Shown: piece by piece, positions 60,479 through 64,000 of the stretch
Layout of the letters: each line of letters begins with the position of its first letter
How positions within the stretch are numbered: position 1 is the first letter of the stretch
Assembly (NCBI RefSeq): GCF_014642915.1
Contig: NZ_BMJE01000004.1
Location: 310,001 to 374,000 of the forward strand
DNA from: Flavobacterium suaedae
GTDB lineage: Bacteria; Bacteroidota; Bacteroidia; Flavobacteriales; Flavobacteriaceae
Length of the DNA: 64,000 nt
Reading direction: 5' to 3'
The notes under the pieces: generated by a model
Told to the model about the DNA's origin: nothing
Seen by the model: only the letters and a program-made list of their open reading frames with translations
The model's database searches: none
Program-made: the position numbers and the translations under genes

Positions 60479-61876
60479 TTATTTTAATAATCCTAAAACA
60501 AAGTCAGGGTAAAGTCCCATTGCAATATTAAGCAGTATAGCTATTATAGCTACTATGCTGTACATAGCAGGAACTTTACTTGTTTCGGTAGTAGCTTCTT
60601 TATTGTACATAGCTAATATCAGTTTAAAGTAATACCCAACACTTATTATGGAGTTAATTACTGCTACAATTACTATAGCTACCTGTCCTGTTTTTAATAC
60701 TTCGGTAAACAGGAAGAATTTTGCAAAGAACCCTGAGAATATTGGTATACCCGCCATAGACAGTAATGCACAAGTAAGTATGGCAGCCATCATAGGGTTG
60801 GTTTTACCAAGCCCGTTAAAGTTGTAGATGCTTTCTCCTTTTTTGTCTTCCGCAACATATAGTAATACAGCAAATGCAGCAATACCAGCCAAGGCATAAG
60901 CAGCAGCATAGTAAAATAACACACCCGACATTGCAGGAGGGTTAAAGAAAACCATTAGCATAAAACCGGCATGCGATATACCTGAAAAGGCTAACATACG
61001 TTTTACGCTGTCTTGTTTTAGCGCCATAATGTTACCTATTGTCATAGATAGTATAGCAGCCGTCATTATTATTGTAGTATATGTACCCGGTACTTTATAG
61101 TTAAGGTCGTGCATTAGTTTAAAGAAAGCAGCCATAGCCGCAACTTTAGCCAGTGTACTCATGGTTGCCGTACTAAGTGCCGGTGAACCTTGGTAAACAT
61201 CAGGAGCCCAAAAATGGAATGGTGCTGCTGCAATTTTAAACAGTAAACCAATACTTAACATAACAATACCAATAAAGAACCAGCTTGGCACTTCTCCGCC
61301 ACGAACGGCAGTATATATAGCATCACAATTAAAAGAACCTGTTGCTCCGTACACTAATGTTATTCCAAATAATAATATACCTGATGCAAATGCTCCCATA
61401 AGGAAGTATTTCATACCTGCTTCGTTACTGTTAGTATCTTTAGGGTTACTAGCAGCCAGTACATATAGTGCAATTGATAAAACTTCTATACCTAAAAAGA
61501 ACATGGCAAGGTTACCAAAGCTAACCATAGCGATAGCTCCTGTTAAAAGGAATAGTTTTATAGCAACAAAATCAGATAGTTTTGATTTATGCTCTCTTTG
61601 AAAGTGTGGCGTTAATGCTATTAAAAATATTGTAAGCAGTATAAATAAACTTGTAAAGGCTTTACTGTAGCCATTATTAACCATCATACTGTTGTACAGC
61701 CCTTTTGTCTGTTCAGCAGTAGTTTCTAAGCCCAATACACTATAATCAGTATAATGAAGCCCTAATACGGCAAGCAAACCAATAATAGTAATAGGAACAA
61801 TAACTTTCCTTAAATTAAATATTTCAGCTATAAGGCATATAATCCCTAATCCTGCAATAGCTATTAATGTGTTCAT
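60479..61876 (-). CDS. nuoN: NADH-quinone oxidoreductase subunit N
   Basis: A 465-residue antiporter-like membrane subunit of complex I with about 14 helices. Marks: FLGIEVLSIALYVLAASN with the conserved Glu, EAGMKYFLMGAFASGILLFG, IAAAPFHFWAPDVYQGSPAL with the lysine-bearing helix before it, and KRMLAFSGISHAGFMLMVFF. It pumps protons in the membrane arm. It is the last gene of the nuo operon, 11 bases after nuoM. Confidence 0.96.
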   Translation of the reverse strand: MNTLIAIAGLGIICLIAEIFNLRKVIVPITIIGLLAVLGLHYTDYSVLGLETTAEQTKGLYNSMMVNNGYSKAFTSLFILLTIFLIALTPHFQREHKSKLSDFVAIKLFLLTGAIAMVSFGNLAMFFLGIEVLSIALYVLAASNPKDTNSNEAGMKYFLMGAFASGILLFGITLVYGATGSFNCDAIYTAVRGGEVPSWFFIGIVMLSIGLLFKIAAAPFHFWAPDVYQGSPALSTATMSTLAKVAAMAAFFKLMHDLNYKVPGTYTTIIMTAAILSMTIGNIMALKQDSVKRMLAFSGISHAGFMLMVFFNPPAMSGVLFYYAAAYALAGIAAFAVLLYVAEDKKGESIYNFNGLGKTNPMMAAILTCALLSMAGIPIFSGFFAKFFLFTEVLKTGQVAIVIVAVINSIISVGYYFKLILAMYNKEATTETSKVPAMYSIVAIIAILLNIAMGLYPDFVLGLLK

Positions 61877-61887
61877 TTCTTTCGGAC

Positions 61888-63330
61888 TTAATTAATCTGA
61901 TTAATGTAAACTAAAACCTTTTGAAGGCTTGGTGTAACAAAGTCGGTTATAGGTCTTGGGTACAAACCAAAGAATAGTAAAACGGCAATAATCAATACAA
62001 AAGTAAAACCTTCACCAAACGTAACATCTTTAAAAACTTTAGTGCCTTTGTCGCCAAGCATAACCTGCTGGAACATTCTTAACATATAAAAAGCACCCAG
62101 TATAATAGTAGTTCCGCCTAAAACAGCTAACCATATATTAGCCTGAGCCAAACTGTATAATAATTCAAACTCACCTATAAAGTTAAATGTACCCGGTAAC
62201 GCTACCGATGCCATAACTAATATCATAAACATTGAGGCAAATTTAGCTGACTGGATACGTATACCACCCATTTCAGCAATTTCTTCTGTTTTGTATCGTC
62301 TGCTTATAATTTCAGCAGCGTAAAATAAACCTACTACTACAAAACCGTGCGCAATCATTTGTACAAATGCACCACGAAGACCGTCAATAGTAAGTGTGTA
62401 AGCTCCGGCAGCAATTAGCCCAACGTGTGCTAATGAGGAGTAAGCCAGTAACTTTTTAAGGTTAGTTTGTTTTAATGCCAGTATAGAACCATATATAACC
62501 CCTGCAACACATAGTGCTATAAATATATATTTATAATCGTGTGCCGCTTTTGGCGCGATAGGCAGTTGCCATCTTATAATACTGTACAATGCCATTTTAA
62601 GCATAATACCTGATAACAGCATAGTACCGGCAGCAGGTGCTTTTTGATACACATTAGCCTGCCAGGTGTGGAATGGTATAATAGGAATTTTAATAGCATA
62701 CGCTAAAAAGAACCCTAAGAAAATCCACAGTTGTTCCGTATCAGTAAGTTTTGCATTATATAAGTGCAGGTTTAAGAAACTTCCTGTTTTTGTATATAAG
62801 TATATAAACGCTACTAACATAAACAGCGAACCTGCAAATGTGTATATAAAGAATTTTACAACGTCTTTTTTTCTTCTTTCCGCTTCTCCGCTACCCCATA
62901 TTAGTGCTATGAAATAGATAGGGATTAGTGAAAGTTCCCAGAATATGTAGTATAATAACCCATCTACAGCAAGGAATGTTCCTGCCATAGCAAATGCCAT
63001 GAAAAGTATAAGAGCATAAAATGACCTTGATTTTGGGAAAAGGTTACCAAAAGAAGTTAGTACTATTATTGGAGTTAATGCTGTAGTAAGTAATAGCATT
63101 AGCAGCGACATACCGTCAGCCTGAAGTCCAATCACAATACGCGGTCTGCTCATCCATGTTTGCAGGTAGCTTACTTTTTCACCCATGTTATAGCGGTATA
63201 TAACATATAGTGTAGCTGCAAAGGCACAAGTGCTAAAAATCAATGCTGCTTTAGAAGCCCATTTATCACCTACAAAATAGGTGGCAACTGCTCCGAATAA
63301 TAAGATAATTAGTATAAATGATACGTCCAT
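61888..63330 (-). CDS. nuoM: NADH-quinone oxidoreductase subunit M
   Basis: A 480-residue proton-pumping subunit of complex I with about 14 helices. Marks: YYIFWELSLIPIYFIALIWG (conserved Glu), VKFFIYTFAGSLFMLVAFIY, IPIIPFHTWQANVYQKAPAA and LKKLLAYSSLAHVGLIAAGA. It lies 7 bases after nuoL and 11 bases before nuoN. Confidence 0.97.
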   Translation of the reverse strand: MDVSFILIILLFGAVATYFVGDKWASKAALIFSTCAFAATLYVIYRYNMGEKVSYLQTWMSRPRIVIGLQADGMSLLMLLLTTALTPIIVLTSFGNLFPKSRSFYALILFMAFAMAGTFLAVDGLLYYIFWELSLIPIYFIALIWGSGEAERRKKDVVKFFIYTFAGSLFMLVAFIYLYTKTGSFLNLHLYNAKLTDTEQLWIFLGFFLAYAIKIPIIPFHTWQANVYQKAPAAGTMLLSGIMLKMALYSIIRWQLPIAPKAAHDYKYIFIALCVAGVIYGSILALKQTNLKKLLAYSSLAHVGLIAAGAYTLTIDGLRGAFVQMIAHGFVVVGLFYAAEIISRRYKTEEIAEMGGIRIQSAKFASMFMILVMASVALPGTFNFIGEFELLYSLAQANIWLAVLGGTTIILGAFYMLRMFQQVMLGDKGTKVFKDVTFGEGFTFVLIIAVLLFFGLYPRPITDFVTPSLQKVLVYINQIN

Positions 63331-63337
63331 CAGGTAA

Positions 63338-64000
63338 TTATTTTAGAAATATATAAGCTATTATTGAACATATGCCCAGTACAAATACAAGCAGGTAGAA
63401 ACCAATGCTACCGTTTTGTATTACTTTGCCTTGTGTGCTAAGTGCATTTGCCAAACGGCCTAAACCAAATATAAAGCCTGAGAATGCTACTTCAGTTACA
63501 TTTTTGAAGAAAGCTCCAAGCGCATATATTGGTTTTACAATTATGGCTGTATATATTTCATCCACATAAAACTTATTGTATAATACTTTACTAAATCCTG
63601 TAATTTCTTCGTCCTTACCGGGTACAAACCCTTGCTTAATATATTTAAAGTAAGCAATACCAATACCTATAAGGGCACCTATTATAGCTATTCCCATTAA
63701 CATATATGCAGTAGTGCCAAGTTCATGGTGCTCTATATGGTTTGTAAGTATTGGTGATAAATATTCGTTTAACCAGCTGTGCCCCGGTAAGCTTATTGCA
63801 CCACCTACTAATGCTAATATAGCAAGTACTATAAGCGGGAAAGTAATAAGCGAAGGCGATTCGTGTAAGTGCTTCTTCTGTTCTTCTGTACCTCTGAAAT
63901 CTTTATAGAAAGTAAGGTAAAGTAAGCGGAACATATAGAATGCTGTCATTATAGACGCTATCGAACCAACAACCCAAAGTACTTTGTTGTGGTGGAAAGC
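63338..64000 (-). CDS. nuoL: NADH-quinone oxidoreductase subunit L, 3' part (window edge)
   Basis: The last 220 codons of the largest antiporter-like subunit of complex I. The frame is open to base 64000, so the start lies outside; the ATG at 63949 is internal, as the upstream codons give AFHHNKVLWVVGSIASI before TAFYMFRLLYLTF, the NuoL pattern. The visible part includes the last core helices and the lateral-helix region (FYVDEIYTAIIVKPIYALGA), and a C-terminal helix ending IIAYIFLK. It is co-transcribed with nuoM and nuoN. Confidence 0.96.
   Translation of the reverse strand, partial: AFHHNKVLWVVGSIASIMTAFYMFRLLYLTFYKDFRGTEEQKKHLHESPSLITFPLIVLAILALVGGAISLPGHSWLNEYLSPILTNHIEHHELGTTAYMLMGIAIIGALIGIGIAYFKYIKQGFVPGKDEEITGFSKVLYNKFYVDEIYTAIIVKPIYALGAFFKNVTEVAFSGFIFGLGRLANALSTQGKVIQNGSIGFYLLVFVLGICSIIAYIFLK

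Noticed and set aside
63947..63949. ATG at 63949 as the start of nuoL
   Set aside because: The frame continues to base 64000 with conserved NuoL residues, so this methionine is internal.
1..64000. tRNA, rRNA, CRISPR arrays and insertion sequences
   Set aside because: No cloverleaf-like, rRNA-like or spaced-repeat pattern and no transposase with terminal repeats was seen. The HUH-like gene lacks its active-site histidines and transposon ends.

Overview
The window is a low-GC Bacteroidota chromosome segment, most likely from a Flavobacterium-like member of the Flavobacteriaceae. The signs are a type IX secretion C-terminal sorting domain, upstream elements of the TAnnTTTG type used by Bacteroidota sigma factors, LytTR and LuxR-type regulators of Bacteroidota style, and a split acyl-CoA carboxylase and Nuo gene order seen in this family. 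No rRNA, tRNA, CRISPR array, insertion sequence or phage integrase was found.

Layout. 1-5578 (+): the 3' part of a tripartite RND efflux operon (adaptor, HAE1-type pump, outer-membrane lipoprotein), closed by a hairpin terminator. 5663-30570 (-): a complete-looking extracellular contractile injection system (eCIS, Afp/PVC/AlgoCIS class). In transcription order it encodes a DUF4255 tail cap, a 270-aa unknown, sheath, two tube proteins, a small DUF5908 protein (26425-26595), LysM tube-baseplate adaptor, VgrG-like spike, PAAR tip, gp25, two gp6/J-like wedge proteins, a 1401-aa CIS tape measure, two helical proteins of unknown role, then (after an internal hairpin terminator) a 305-aa unknown, the AAA+ ATPase, a degenerate HUH-transposase-like protein, a DUF4157 protein and an EndoU-like nuclease that looks like the cargo toxin. 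A LuxR-type regulator with a pseudo-receiver domain (30801-31640) sits directly upstream, and three 13-bp repeats spaced 33 and 11 bp lie between it and the eCIS operon.

31936-34973 (-): a DoxX-family membrane protein and a secreted DUF4114/T9SS protein. 35093-41223 (-): a tightly packed seven-gene signalling operon: CheY-like regulator, H-NOX, HNOBA-PAS-PAS histidine kinase, FIST (NosP-like) sensor, second histidine kinase, HPt and LytTR regulator. It looks like a nitric-oxide/heme-responsive phosphorelay with two sensor types. 41372-53433: an exopolysaccharide locus on both strands, with a TPR/outer-membrane barrel protein, MOP flippase, GT4 glycosyltransferase, membrane-anchored GH5-like hydrolase, Ig-like protein, large PTPS-related membrane protein, and a response-receiver domain fused to a GT2 glycosyltransferase. 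The composition recalls Pel-type export, and the receiver-GT2 fusion suggests direct control of sugar transfer by phosphorylation.

53562-57043 (-): three-gene biotin-dependent acyl-CoA carboxylase operon. 57375-60406 (+): separate genes for a serine-hydrolase lipoprotein, a CPBP membrane protease and an SDR dehydrogenase. 60479-64000 (-): nuoN, nuoM and the 3' part of nuoL of respiratory complex I.

The most interesting points are a shared N-terminal leader (ATP-x-x-DNR...Q-x-K) on the EndoU and DUF4157 proteins, which may be an eCIS loading signal; the unexplained helical/Fn3 protein pair in the eCIS; the dual H-NOX plus FIST signalling operon with a degenerate H-NOX heme motif; and the receiver-glycosyltransferase fusion. 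All assignments are from reading the sequence; no database search was run.
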